A stretch of DNA of 64,000 nucleotides from Aquarana catesbeiana. Its lineage: Eukaryota > Chordata > Amphibia > Anura > Ranidae. The stretch covers positions 220,645,145 through 220,709,144 of the forward strand of contig NC_133324.1 of assembly GCF_042186555.1 (NCBI RefSeq), written 5' to 3'. A program made the position numbers and the translations under genes. The first letter of the stretch is position 1. Each line of letters begins with the position of its first letter. The notes beneath the pieces are model-generated. The model saw only the letters and a program-made list of their open reading frames with translations. It was not told the DNA's origin and did no database searches. Shown here piece after piece: positions 11,430 to 22,455 of the stretch.

Positions 11430-12120
11430 TTGGGTACGTTCTACAATTTCATGGATACAGGATTGTTTCAGACCTTTCCTTGTTTGGCTGGATGAGTCAG
11501 CTGTAGGGCCTTCCAGTCAGAGTCAGTTTCGGATAATTGGGTACTAGTTTCTACAATTTCATGGATACAGGTTGGAATCTCAGACCTTTCCTACTTCGTA
11601 GTTCATGAAGTCATATGTTCCTGCAGATTGTCAGAAGAGGGCTTTTTTGTTTTGGGCACTTGATCGTCTGCTGGCTCAAGGCTTCCTGTGGTCAAAAGGT
11701 TTCTCGGATTTTACTTTAATCTCTTCATAATCCCAAAGCCACATGAAGATAATACATCGAATTTTGGACCTCGAATGTCTAAACAAAGTTCAGATCATTC
11801 ATATGAAGTTGATTTGGTCAGTGGTGGTATCTCTCCAGAAGGAAGACTTTCTTGTGTCAGTAGATATTAAGGATGCATATCTCTATGTGCTGATTTTTCC
11901 AGCAAATGAGAAGTTCTTGCAACTTTTCACAGAGGATTGGAACTTCAGTTTCTTGCTCTACCCTTTGGCTGGGCCACAGCTAGGCCACAGCTCCTCGGAT
12001 TTTCACAAAAGTGTTAGCTCCAGTGCTGGGATTGTTAAGGGTCCAGGGACTGTGCATCCTGGGGTATAAAGAAGACCTGGTGCTCAGAGAACAGTTGGTG
12101 CATCAGTTAGGGTAAAACAT
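11430..12120 (+). pseudogene. DIRS reverse transcriptase remnant
   Basis: RT blocks are scattered over three frames. They include an FIIPKP-like block near 11730, then DFLVSVDIKDAYLYVLIF at about 11850 containing the first catalytic Asp. An APRIFTKVLAPVLGLL block follows near 12000. The second catalytic box near 12065 reads YKED where the family has YxDD. Stops and frameshifts are frequent. The box order and the VDIKDAYL motif identify a DIRS/gypsy-like RT, and the downstream recombinase settles DIRS. Confidence 0.75.
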
Positions 12121-12689
12121 TTCTCATTATGTTTTCTGATGATTCATACGCTGTAAGATCTGGGCTGGTTCTCAGTGTGGAGAAATCAGCATTTAAAATA
12201 AAGTACATAAGCCTAGTGTGTAAGCCTAATCCTGGACACTGTTCAAGTGGAAGGTGGTTTTTTCCTTTGTGGAAGAGACTTTCTCTGAGAAATTAGGTGT
12301 CAGTGTTGAAAAATGACAGGACTCCTTCCATCTGTCTTTGTATGAGGCTGCTGGGTAGGATAGTTGCCATGTTCAAAGCAGTTCAAAATGCACAGTTCCA
12401 TTCCAGGTTATTGTAGATAAGGATCCTGTTGGAATAGAACAGGGGGGTTCAGTTGTTGGATTGCCAAATGTCCCTAGGTCCCAGGATGGAATTTGGAAGT
12501 GGGGAAGCCATTTCTTCCAATTCTCTGAAAAGTACTGACCACCGATGCCAGTCTGACAGGATGGGGAGGTCCCTTTCAATGCAGGGAACTTGGTCTCCTC
12601 AGGAAAGGGTTTTACCCATTAACATTCTGGAGCTTTCTGTGGTTTGTCTTGTGCTAAACCACTGAACGGGTAAACTACTGGGCCTTCCA

Positions 12690-13250
12690 GTCACAGTCCT
12701 GTTAGACAATGCCACAATGGTGGCATGTATCAACCATCAGGGTGGCACAATAAGTTGGGCTGCTCAGATGAAAGTGGATCATATTCTAGACTGGGCAGAG
12801 CATCATGTTCTGGCCCTATCGGCATTACATATCCCAGGGATAGAGAATTGGCAGTCAGATTTTCTCAGTTGCCAGCAACTGATCCCAGGGGAGTGGTCTG
12901 TTCATGTATTTCATGCTATTTTTCAATGCTGGGGCAAACCAGATGTGGACCTTCTAGCTTCTAGGTTCAACATGAAGCTGGACAGGTTACTTTTCAAGAT
13001 GAGCAATCCACAGGCAATTGGGGTGGATGCCCTAATAACACCACGGGACCATTTCTCCATAATTTATGCCCTCACAACAGTCCAACTATTTCCATGCCTG
13101 TTGCACAGGATCCGGGAGGAAAGAACGCTGGTAATCTTAGTTGCACCAGCCTGGCATAGGAAGGCATGGTATGCTGACATTGTGAGCTTAGCGGTGGGCG
13201 GCCCTTGGGTGTTCCAAGCCCAACCATACCTCCTGTCTCAGGGTCCAATA
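12690..13250 (+). pseudogene. DIRS RNase H and methyltransferase-like domain
   Basis: A nearly open stretch encodes LDNATMVACINHQGG with the RNase H catalytic Asp, then WAEHHVLALSALHIPG and NWQSDFLS with a second Asp. The DIRS-specific methyltransferase-like domain follows: VDLLASRFN, then GVDAL, then VILVAPAWHRKAWY. This combination, followed directly by a tyrosine recombinase, is characteristic of DIRS1-like elements. Confidence 0.85.
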
Positions 13251-13995
13251 TTGCATCCTGTTTTACAGCCACTGGGTTTGACGGCTTGGCTTTTGAAGCT
13301 CAGGTGCTGAAGGGTCGAAGGGTCTCTGAGGCAGTTATACCTGCATTGTTGAAGGCCTGGAAGCCCTCCTCCAGAAAGATTTATCATAGAACCTGGAGGT
13401 CTTATGTGTTCTGGTGTGAGACCAGGAATTATTATCTTCATATATGATCGGTTGCATTTTGGTTTTCCTCCAATCAAAGGTAGAGATGAAGTTTTGACCC
13501 TATCAGTTTTTTTTCCAGAAACCAATTACTTCTCACTCATTAGTACGCACTTTTGTTCAGGGGGTAACTCATATGGTTCCCCCTTGTTAAATCTCCTCTA
13601 TGTCCATGGGACTTGAATTTAGTTTTGTCTGTTTTGCAAAACTTCCTTTTGAGCCAATTGGTGAGATTCTGTTAGTCCTATTGACTAGGAGGGTGAGTTC
13701 ATGGCAAGGAGCCATTTTTACTTCTCCAGCGTGACAAGGTGGTACTGCGTCCTCATCCGTTGTTCTTGCTGAAGGTTGTTTTGAGTTTTCATATGAGTCA
13801 AAATATTAGGAAGGTGAGTTTTTTGGTAGAAATCATGGCAAGGAGCCATTTTTAGTTCTTAAATGTGACAATGTGGTACTGCGTCCTCATCTGCTGTTCT
13901 TGTCGAAAGTTGTTTTGAGTTTTCATATGAATCAAAATATCCTACCTTTTTTTCCTAGTCCTTGATCACCAGAAGAAAAAGCCCTACACATGTTA
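13250..13995 (+). pseudogene. DIRS tyrosine recombinase, N-terminal and first catalytic part
   Basis: The SAM-like N-terminal region is encoded near 13330-13440 (AWKPSSRKIYHRTW). The catalytic region begins near 13660 with LLTRRVS, which carries the first Arg of the R-H-R-Y set. A block resembling DKVVLRPHP follows. A 134-bp segment is duplicated in tandem (about 13687-13820 and 13821-13954, judged from GGTACTGCG at 13741 and 13875). The frame runs to the TTA at 13993-13995, where the Harbinger sits, and continues at 28102. Confidence 0.8.
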
Positions 13996-14783
13996 TGCTG
14001 CGTACACACGATAGGAAATTCATCCAGCAAAAGTCCGATGTGAGCTTTTGGTCAGAAATTCCGACCATGTGTATGCTCCATCGGACTTTTGCTGGTGGAA
14101 TTTCCGCCAGCAAAAGATTGAGAGTAGGTTCTCTATTTTTCCATCTGAAAAAGTTTCTATCGGAAATTCCGTCCATCTGTATGCAATTCAGATGCGCAAA
14201 AAACCATGCATGCTCAGAAGTATGAGATGGAAGCGCTCGGTCTGGTAAAACTAGCGTTCGTAATGGAGATAGCACATTCGTCATGTTGTAAATTCTTGGA
14301 TCTTTTAATGCAGCGCATTCTTTTGTTCTTTCTAATGCTAGAAGAATAAAGTTGTTTTGCTGCTGATAAGCACACAGAGTTCTGACAAACCAATTTTTTA
14401 ATTATTTCTTGTGATCTCCTTAATAATATTTTTATTTTTTAAAGCCAGATCTCCATAATAATGTTTAGAATTATTTTTATAGTGATTTTTTTTCTTTTTT
14501 TTATTTAAATCAAGATTTCCTTTTTTTTGATTATTTTAAAATTATTTTCTAGTGATTTCCATAATTTTTTTTTTTTGTGTGTCAAGTTACAACAACAACA
14601 ATATTATCTTGTATTTTTTAACCTCAAGGAGGTTGGTGTCCCTTGTTAATTTGACATTGGTATTTTTGAAATGTACCTGCCTACTCACAAACAAACTGTC
14701 CTTTTTTAATAAAAACACATAGGCAAGTATTTGCTGAAAACAAAATTACCATTTATTCTGGGTCATAACAAAAGAAAGAGGGA

Positions 14784-15060
14784 AGGCAACGCTGGAGAAA
14801 CTGGAGAAATTTGCGAAGCCTTTGGACCCCAGGGCACACATCAACTATTTTAAAAAGAAAATTGGTAGCCTGAGGAGTCAATATTCAATATACAATACAA
14901 TATACAACTATACAATAGGGAGCACAATCTGGTCCTGGACTCCGAGAGATCAGGAACAGCAGCAGATCACACATATGTCCCCAGGCTGTGGTACTACAAC
15001 AGCCTGCGTCTTCTGTCTGACCAGACTGAACCCAGGCCATCATTTCTTGTCTTACTTGCA
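14784..15060 (+). pseudogene. MADF-domain relic on the plus strand
   Basis: Plus-strand translation in shifting frames gives the hallmarks of a MADF DNA-binding domain. KKKIGSLRSQY appears near 14850, a region resembling the SERSGTAAD block near 14950, and LWYYNSLRLLSDQTEP near 14990-15040. Harbinger second proteins carry MADF or Myb/SANT domains. It is antiparallel to the MADF gene next to it, so the element holds two MADF modules in opposite orientation, perhaps by rearrangement. Confidence 0.65.
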
Positions 15061-16193
15061 CATTTCCCTGCACACTGTGGCTTTTTTCGTCGAGTTGTGG
15101 CAGGAGGTGGAGGAGGAGGAGAAGGTGGAGGAGTTGGAGGAGGAGGTGGAGGAGGTGGAGGAAGAGGAGGAGGATGGACGAACTCAGAAAGGTGTGTATT
15201 TTCTGTCAGTTGGCCACTCAACCCCTTATTTAGGGTCAGGAAAATGATGTTCTCACAGATGAGGCGTTGGCCCTCCTCCATTTCCTGCATTTTCGCATAG
15301 CCCTCTTGAATGCTGGGGGGGTCTCTCAGGGTCGCATGAGCATCACGAATGAGGGCAAGTGCTGCCTCCTCCATGTTCCTCCCCTTACTGGGCCTTTTGG
15401 GTGGAAGGCGGAGGGGAGGGACCTGGGATTGGGTCAGTCCACTGAGCCTGGCCACCTCCTGGCTGCCACTTCCCCCTGCCACCTCCTGGCTGCCATATTT
15501 CAGACCCTCATCCTGGCTGAGGCTTTCCTGTGTATGAAAAAGGGACATAGTTTTAGTTTTTACTTCATCAATCACACACAATTTTCAGCTCATGACTGTT
15601 GCAAATTAAATGTTAATAAATAGAAAAGATTATTATTCTGACCCCAGCATTTTTCATTCATTCTTCTCCCAATCATTTTTGGCCACTACTGTCTATTGAT
15701 ATGAAAAACACTGTTCAATCATTTCTGATCAATAATAACATCTAGTTAACATCATTCATTTTAGGACAAGAAATATATATAGAAAAATACTATAGAAGGC
15801 CCAGGTTGGTCCTCGGAAGCCTCAGCTGGGGGGGAAGGAAATGTGGAAAGTGATGACCTCACTTCAGTTCTGATGTTCCAGAAAACGCATTTTGTTGTAG
15901 TACCAATGACTGGGTACATCCCAGTCCTCTGCTGCTGCTCCTGACCTCTGTGATGCCAGGACCTTATTACGCTCCTTCTTGTATGTGCTCCTCAAGCTAC
16001 CAATTTTCCTGTCCAAAAAATCGCTGTCTGAGTTGGGGACCTCCGTCTTCACAAATTCCAGCAGTTTCTCCAGCGCCGCCTTCCTAGCTGGTCTGTTATG
16101 ATATAAATTATGTTTGACTTGCCACAAACTGGGAAGCTCCCTGTACCTATCGATAAACTGTCTCATAAACTCAGGCTTTTTAAACAGATTCAT
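14994..16193 (-). pseudogene. Harbinger accessory protein with MADF domain (two exons)
   Basis: The first exon (16193-15864) is an open 109-codon frame encoding a complete-looking MADF domain. It starts MNLFKKPEFMRQFIDRYREL, contains DRKIGSLRSTYKKERNKV and ends near HWYYNKMRFLE. A second open block (15581-14994) encodes a Ser/Gln-rich tail with SQDEGLKYGSQEVAGGSGSQ and MEEGQRLICENIIFLTLNKG. It then runs into polyproline from a GGA simple repeat at 15098-15175. Such proteins assist Harbinger transposase in nuclear import and end binding. The exon joint is inferred. The polyproline tail probably lies beyond the true terminus. Confidence 0.65.
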
Positions 16194-17734
16194 TATTTCT
16201 GCAAGACAAAAAATAAGAGAAAAATACTAATGTCAGGCTAAACTCTCATAATCTTATCACAATATAGGCCTCAAACTAGAAGCAGTATAGGCCACTGATG
16301 CCCCAACTTAAAATGTTACCTTTGTTCTCACGATCGGCACTTCCTTCACTCACAGATCGTACGTCAGACGCATGTGCGTTACTCTTTATATACATTGCGC
16401 ATGCGTGAAAACATCTGGACTCAGGAGCACTAGTGTGGGACACCAGAACAAACTTTTTAGGGTGTCCCACACAGGTGCTCCAGGGGATACTGGGGTGTCT
16501 CCATGTGTGAATATTGTCCAAAAAAGGAAGTATTCCAGCTTTGGTAAGGGAAAAAATCATGTATTCAGCTTGGAACTCTGCCAAAACAGACAATTGTACC
16601 ACACTTCCAAGCAATGTTTTATATTCCTATTTCTGGCCTCAAATATCTGTGCTCTAAGTATACCTTTTGTTTAATTCTCATAGAGGAGAAAAGACTCAGG
16701 AGTAGGGATGAGCCGAACACCCCCCGGTTCGGTTCGCACCAGAACCCGCGAACGGACCGAAAGTTCGCACGAACGTTAGAACCCCATTGACGTCTATGGG
16801 ACTCGAACGTTCGAAATCAAAAGTGCTCATTTTAAAGGCTAATTTGCATGGTATTGTCCTAAAAAGGGTTTGGGGACCCGGGTCCTACCCCAGGGGACAT
16901 GTATCAATGCAAAAAAAACTTTTAAAAACGGCCGTTTTTTCGGGAGCAGTGATTTTAATGATGCTTAAAGTAAAAAAAAAAAAGTGAAATATTCCTTTAA
17001 ATATCGTACCTGGGGGGTGTCTATAGTATGCCTGTAAAGTGACGCGTGTTTCCCATGTTTAGAACAGTCCCTGCACCAAATGTCATTTTTAAAGGAAAAA
17101 ATCTCATTTAAAACTGCTTGCGGGTTTAATGTCATGTCGGGTCATGGCAATATGGATGAAAATCAGTGAGACAAACGGCATGGGTACCCCCCAGTCCATT
17201 ACCAGGCCCTTTGGGTCTTGTATGGATATTAAGGGGAACCCCGCACCCAAATTAAAATAAGGAAAGGTGTGGGGCCACCAGGCCCTATATACTCTGAACA
17301 GCAGTATACAGGCGGTGCAAACAAGACAGGGACTGTAGGTTTGTTGTTAAGTAGAATCTGTTTGTAATTTTGAACATTTTTAACGTGTTTAGCTCCAGCC
17401 AAAAAATCTTTTCTAAGCTTTTTGGAAAACATAGGGAAGGGTTATCACCCCTGTGACATTTGTTTTGCTGTCTTTCCTCCTCTTCAGAAGATTTCACCTC
17501 ACTTTTTTGTCCCAATGAAAAATGTTTTTTGAAAATTTGGGTTTTTTTGTGGAACAAGGATTGGAAAGCATCAGTGGAAAGGAGAAATTGTTTTCCCATA
17601 TTAACTCTTACAGGAGAGAATTTCCCTTCCTAGGGGTAGATTTCATCTCACTTCCTGTTGTCTCCTTCCGTTTGCAAGTAGGAGTCGTTTGTAAGTTAGA
17701 TGTTTGAAAGTAGGGTCCTGCCCTATATACTCAG

Positions 17735-18440
17735 CAGAAATTTGGGCCTTAGGTGTTGCTGTGGCCACAACACTGTAAGCCCTCACAGGGCCCTGCTGTG
17801 AAATATTAGATCAAGAATTGTAATTACATGCCCCTGTTGAACAGGAGCTGAAAAATTAGGCCTTAGGCACTGGTGCTGGTGCCACAACACTGCAACCCCT
17901 CACAGACACTCTAGTTGGAACGCAGGAACGAGCCCTGCTGCAAAGTATTGCTTCAAAAATTGTAATTACACGCCCCTGTTAGACAGGGGCAGAAAAATTG
18001 GGCCTTAGGCACTGGTGCTGGTGCCACAACACTGCAACCCCTCACAGACACTCTAGTTGGAATGCAGGAACGAGCCCTGCTGCAAAGTATTGCATCAAAA
18101 ATTGTAATTACACGCCCCTGTTAGACAGGGGCAGAAAAATTGGGCCTTAGGCACTGGTGCTGGTGCCACAACACTGCAACCCCTCACAGACACTCTAGTT
18201 GGAACGCAGGAACGAGCCCTGCTGCAAAGTATTGCATCAAAAATTGTAATTACACGCCCCTGTTAGACAGGGGCAGAAAAATTGGGCCTTAGGCACTGGT
18301 GCTGGTGCCACAACACTGCAACCCCTCACAGACACTCTAGTTGGAATGCAGGAACGAGCCCTGCTGCAAAGTATTACATCAAAAATTGTAATTACACGCC
18401 CCTGTTAAACAGGGGCTGAAAAATTGTGCCTTAGGCACTG
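17735..18440. repeat. Tandem array, ~142-bp unit, about five copies
   Basis: The anchor GGCCTTAGGCACTGG recurs with spacing of 142 bp (18003, 18145, 18287, 18429), with one 132-bp interval to 17871 and a diverged copy before it. It lies downstream of the transposase stop, between the gene and the left end of the hAT. Confidence 0.9.
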
Positions 18441-18577
18441 GTGGTGGCGCCCAGAACCAAAAATGTTCTTACAAGCTATCAGCGTGATGATTGAGGAGGA
18501 AGAGGATAATTACTCAGGGATAGTCACTCAGCATCAGCATAGGCAGTCTTTGAAGGGATCTGAGATTTCAAAAAAAA

Positions 18578-21500
18578 TTATTCGGTTACATCAGCATCAG
18601 GTGCTTGGTAGCTGGTGGTGATCCAAGACTCATTCATTTTTATGAAGGTCAGCCGATCGACCGAGTCGGTGGACAGACGCACCCTGTGATCGGTTACCAC
18701 GCCTCCAGCAGCACTGAATGTGCGTTCCGAAAGAACGCTGGATGCAGGACAGGCCAGTAGCTCAATTGCATACTGTGCAAGCTCTGGCCAGTGATCCATC
18801 CTCAAGACCCAGTAACCCAGAGGATTTTCGGTGGGAAAGGTGTCCAAGTCTGATCTTGCCCCTAGGTATTCCTGCACCATGTAAAACAGACGCTGGCGAT
18901 GGTTGCTGGAACCGATCATACCTTGGGGCTGCGGACCAAAAAATTGTCTGAACGCATCGGTCAGACGGCCACCTTCTCCACCGCTCCTTCTTTGACTGAC
19001 CGAAGCCTCAGCAACACGTTGTCCAGAAACAGAAGTTTGTAACCTCCCAGTCTCTGGGAACGCGTTGCACAGACCTTTCTGCAAGGCCTCCCGAAGATGT
19101 TTCATCCTCTGCTCCCTCTGCGATGGCAAGATAAGGTCCGCAACCTTACCCTTGTAACGTGGATCAAGGAGGGTTGCCAGCCAGTATTGGTCCTTCTCCT
19201 TGATACCACGAATACGAGGATCTTTACGCAGGCTTTGCAGGATCAGGGAGGCCATGCAGCGTAGGTTTGCTGAGGCATTCGGTCCGGAGTCCTCTGGGTC
19301 ACTAAGGACAACAACGTCCGCAGCCACCTCCTCCCAGCCACGTACAAGTCCATGTGTTCCTTGGGACTGATCCCTTAAAGACTGCTGCTGATGCTGAGTG
19401 CCAGGCTCCACCTCCATACTGACACAATCTTCCTCCTCCTCCTCCTCCTCCTCGTCCTCTTCCTGTGTGATCGGCGGGCACGCAGGAACACTGTCTGGAT
19501 AAAGGGGGCCTTGAGAGCTAAGGAAGTCCTCCTCTTCCTGCCTCTGTTCTGCCTCAAGTGCCCTGTCCATTATTCCACGCAGCGTGTGCTCCAACAGGTG
19601 GACAAGGGGGACAGTGTCACTGATGCATGCACTGTCAGTGCTCACCATCCTCGTGGCCTCCTCGAATGGTGACAGGACAGTGCATGCATCCCTGATCATG
19701 GCCCACTGGCGTGGGGAAAAAAAACCAAGCTCCCCTGACCCTGTCCTGGTGCCATAGTCGCACAGGTACTCATTGATGGCCCTCTGCTGCATGTGCAGCC
19801 GCTGCAGCATGGCCAACGTTGAGTTCCACCTGGTGGGCATGTCACAGATTAGGCGGTTCTTGGGCAGGTTAAACTCCTTTTGGAGGTCCGTCAGCCGAGC
19901 ACTGGCATTATATGACCGGCGGAAATGCACACAGACTTTCCTGGCCTGCCTCAGGACATCCTGTAAGCCCGGGTACCTGCCCAAGAACCGCTGCACCACC
20001 AAGTTAAGGACGTGAGCCAAACAGGGCACATGGGTCATTTGTCCCTGTCAGAGGGCAGAGAGGAGGTTGGTGCCATTGTCGCAAACCACCATTCCTGCCT
20101 TAAGTTGGCGTGGCGTCAACCACCTCTGAACCTGCCCCTGCAGAGCTGACAGAACCTCTGCCCCAGTGTGGCTCCTGTCCCCCAAGCACACCAGCTCAAG
20201 CACCGCATGGCATCTTTTGGCCTGCGTACTTGCGTAGCCCCTTGAACGCCTACGGAGCACCGCTGGTTCCGAGGAAGAGGCCATGGAGGAAGAAGAAGAG
20301 GAGGGGGTGGAGGAGAGAGGTGTGTCACAATCAGCATTTTGGAGGCGTGGTGGCGGAACAACCTCCAACACTACTGCACCTTGTCCTGCATCCTTCCCAG
20401 CTGCCAGCAGAGTCACCCAATGCGCCGTGAAACTTAGGTAACATCCCTGTCCATGCCTGCTGGACCATGAGTCAGCGGTAATATGCACCTTACCGCTGAC
20501 CGCCCTGTCCAGCGAGGCATGGACATTGCCTTCCACATGCCGGTAGAGAGCCGGAATCGCCTTCCGTGAGAAAAAGTGGCGTTTGGGTACCTGCCACTGA
20601 GGAACCGCACATTCCACAAACTCACGGAAGGGGGCAGAGTCTACCAACTGAAAAGGCAGCAGTTGAAGTGCTAGCAATTTTGCCAAGCTAGCATTCAACC
20701 GCTGGGCATGTGGATGGCTGGGAGCAAACTTCTTTCGGTGGTGCAGCAGCTGGGGCAGGGAAATTTGCCTGGTACAATCTGACGTCGGTGTACCAAAAGC
20801 AGATTGCCCACAAGTACTTGGCTGTGACACACCTAATTCTACACCTTCATTCCTCTCACTGCAGGTCTCAGAGAGGACTGAAGGTCTAGTGGGGTTGGAA
20901 ATCTCAGCTGATGAGGAGCAAGGAGAGATCCTCTTTGTTTTTTGGTGTGGGTCTTTTAGATACGCTTGCCAACGAACTGCATGGCAGGTCAACATATGTC
21001 TGGTCAAGCATGTGGTACCCAAGCGGGAGATGTTTTGGCCACGCGAGATACGCTTGAGACATATGTTGCAAATAGCAGCGGTGCGATCTGATGCACTCGT
21101 CTCAAAAAAGGCCCACACCAAAGAACTTTTTGAATAACGCGCAGAGACTGCAGCGCCCTGCACATGTGGAGCTTTGGGGTGTGATGCAGTCAATGTGCTG
21201 CCCTTAGGCTGGCCCCTGGAGGGCATCCTGCCTCGTTGGTGATGTGCCGCCGCCTCCTCCTCCTCCTCCTCCTCCTCTCTCCTATCAGGCACCCACGTTG
21301 AGTCAGTGACCTCATCATCCCCTCCCTCCTCATCACTGGAGCAAACCTGGCAGTATGCTGCAGCAGGGGGAGCATGACTGCCAGATTGCTGTCCTTCTTG
21401 GGCACCCCCTCTGTCCGTGCTCATGTTACTGCCTTCATCGAGCTCAGTATCGTCATCAGAGCCTTCCAAACGCTGGGCATCCTCCTGGAGCATGTACCCA

Positions 21501-21892
21501 ACACTGTGGTCAAACAGTTCGAGGGAATCCTCATGAGGACATGGTGGAGCTAGGGAAGGAGTCACTGATGACATTGAGCTGAGGGAAGAGGCCGCTGCTT
21601 TGCCAGACAAAGCACCCTGGGCATGGGTGAGAGAGGATGAGGAGGATGAGGACGGCTTGGTCATCCACTCGACCAAGTCTTCCGCATGTTGCGGCTCAAC
21701 ACGGCCAGCTGCCGAAAAAAAGGCCAAGCGTGTCCCATGGCCACGTGCTGATGAAGATGCACCGTCTCCACGACCAGCACTAGAAACAGAGCCTGCTTGC
21801 CCTCTCTTATTGGCTTGTGACTGTCTGCCTCTCCTTCTTGGCCTTCCAGACATACTAATGGCCTGTAGCTGCACTAAGCTGGGATAGAACAC
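18578..21892 (-). pseudogene. hAT transposase with BED finger, one in-frame stop
   Basis: One minus-strand frame runs about 1105 codons with a single internal TGA at 20050-20048 (codon 615). The N-terminus is basic (SGRPRRRGRQSQ, residues 15-26), a likely nuclear signal, so the start may be Met14 rather than Met1. An acidic run follows near 205. A BED finger lies at about 256-305 (CNIC ... HMLTCH). Catalytic residues of the hAT DDE set are visible: Asp474 in TADSWSSRHG, Asp605 in VVCDNGTN and Glu near 1056 in SERTFSAAGG, with PTRWNST between. The C-terminal dimerisation block is complete. The stop falls just after the second Asp, so no product with a full active site is expected without readthrough. 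Confidence 0.9.
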
Positions 21893-22455
21893 CTGTAATT
21901 TTCTTCAGGTAGCTTTATATACTGTAACCAGACAAGCCTGCCTGTCAGTAGGAAGATAACAGGAACGAATCTAGCTGAACACTGTGAGCAGGACGCACTG
22001 TACTAAATGTAAATAGTCTAGCTGCCTGACCGTGGTACTAATAGGATCAAATAGAACACCTGTAATTTTCTTCAGGTAGCTTTATATACTGTAACCAGAC
22101 AAGCCTGCCTGTCAGTAGGAAGATAACAGGAACGGATCTAGCTGTACACTGTGAGCAGGACGCACTGTACTAAATGTAAATAGTCTAGCTGCCTGACCGT
22201 GGTACTAATAGGATCAAATAGAACACCTGTAATTTTCTTCAGGTAGCTTTATATACTGTAACCAGACAAGCCTGCCTGTCAGTAGGAAGATAACAGGAAC
22301 GGATCTAGCTGAACACTGTGAGCAGGACGCACTGTACTAAATGTAAATAGTCTAGCTGCCTGACCGTGGTACTAATAGGATCAAATAGAACACCTGTAAT
22401 TTTCTTCAGGTAGCTTTATATACTGTAACCAGACAAGCCTGCCTGTCAGTAGGAA
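21885..22455. repeat. Tandem array, ~167-bp unit, upstream of hAT transposase
   Basis: ATAGAACACCTGTAATTTTC recurs at 21885, 22051, 22218 and 22385, a period of 166-167 bp. The array starts at the transposase start codon and runs upstream of the gene. It merges into the shorter-unit array to the right, which repeats the second half of this unit. Confidence 0.9.

Larger units (their letters stand above)
11081..13995 (+). mobile_element. DIRS-type retrotransposon, left part (split by Harbinger)
   Basis: Domain remnants appear in DIRS order: reverse transcriptase (about 11430-12120), RNase H and methyltransferase-like domain (12690-13250), then the start of a tyrosine recombinase (13250-13995). 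The recombinase frame stops at the TTA target site of the Harbinger and resumes at 28102. The left inverted terminal repeat was not found, so the copy is 5'-truncated or degraded. The start given is where gag/RT-like sequence becomes plausible. Confidence 0.8.

Noticed and set aside
15098..15300. Glycine-rich protein on the plus strand / polyproline protein on the minus strand
   Set aside because: Both are frames of a GGA simple repeat at the end of the Harbinger accessory gene. Length and composition come from the repeat.
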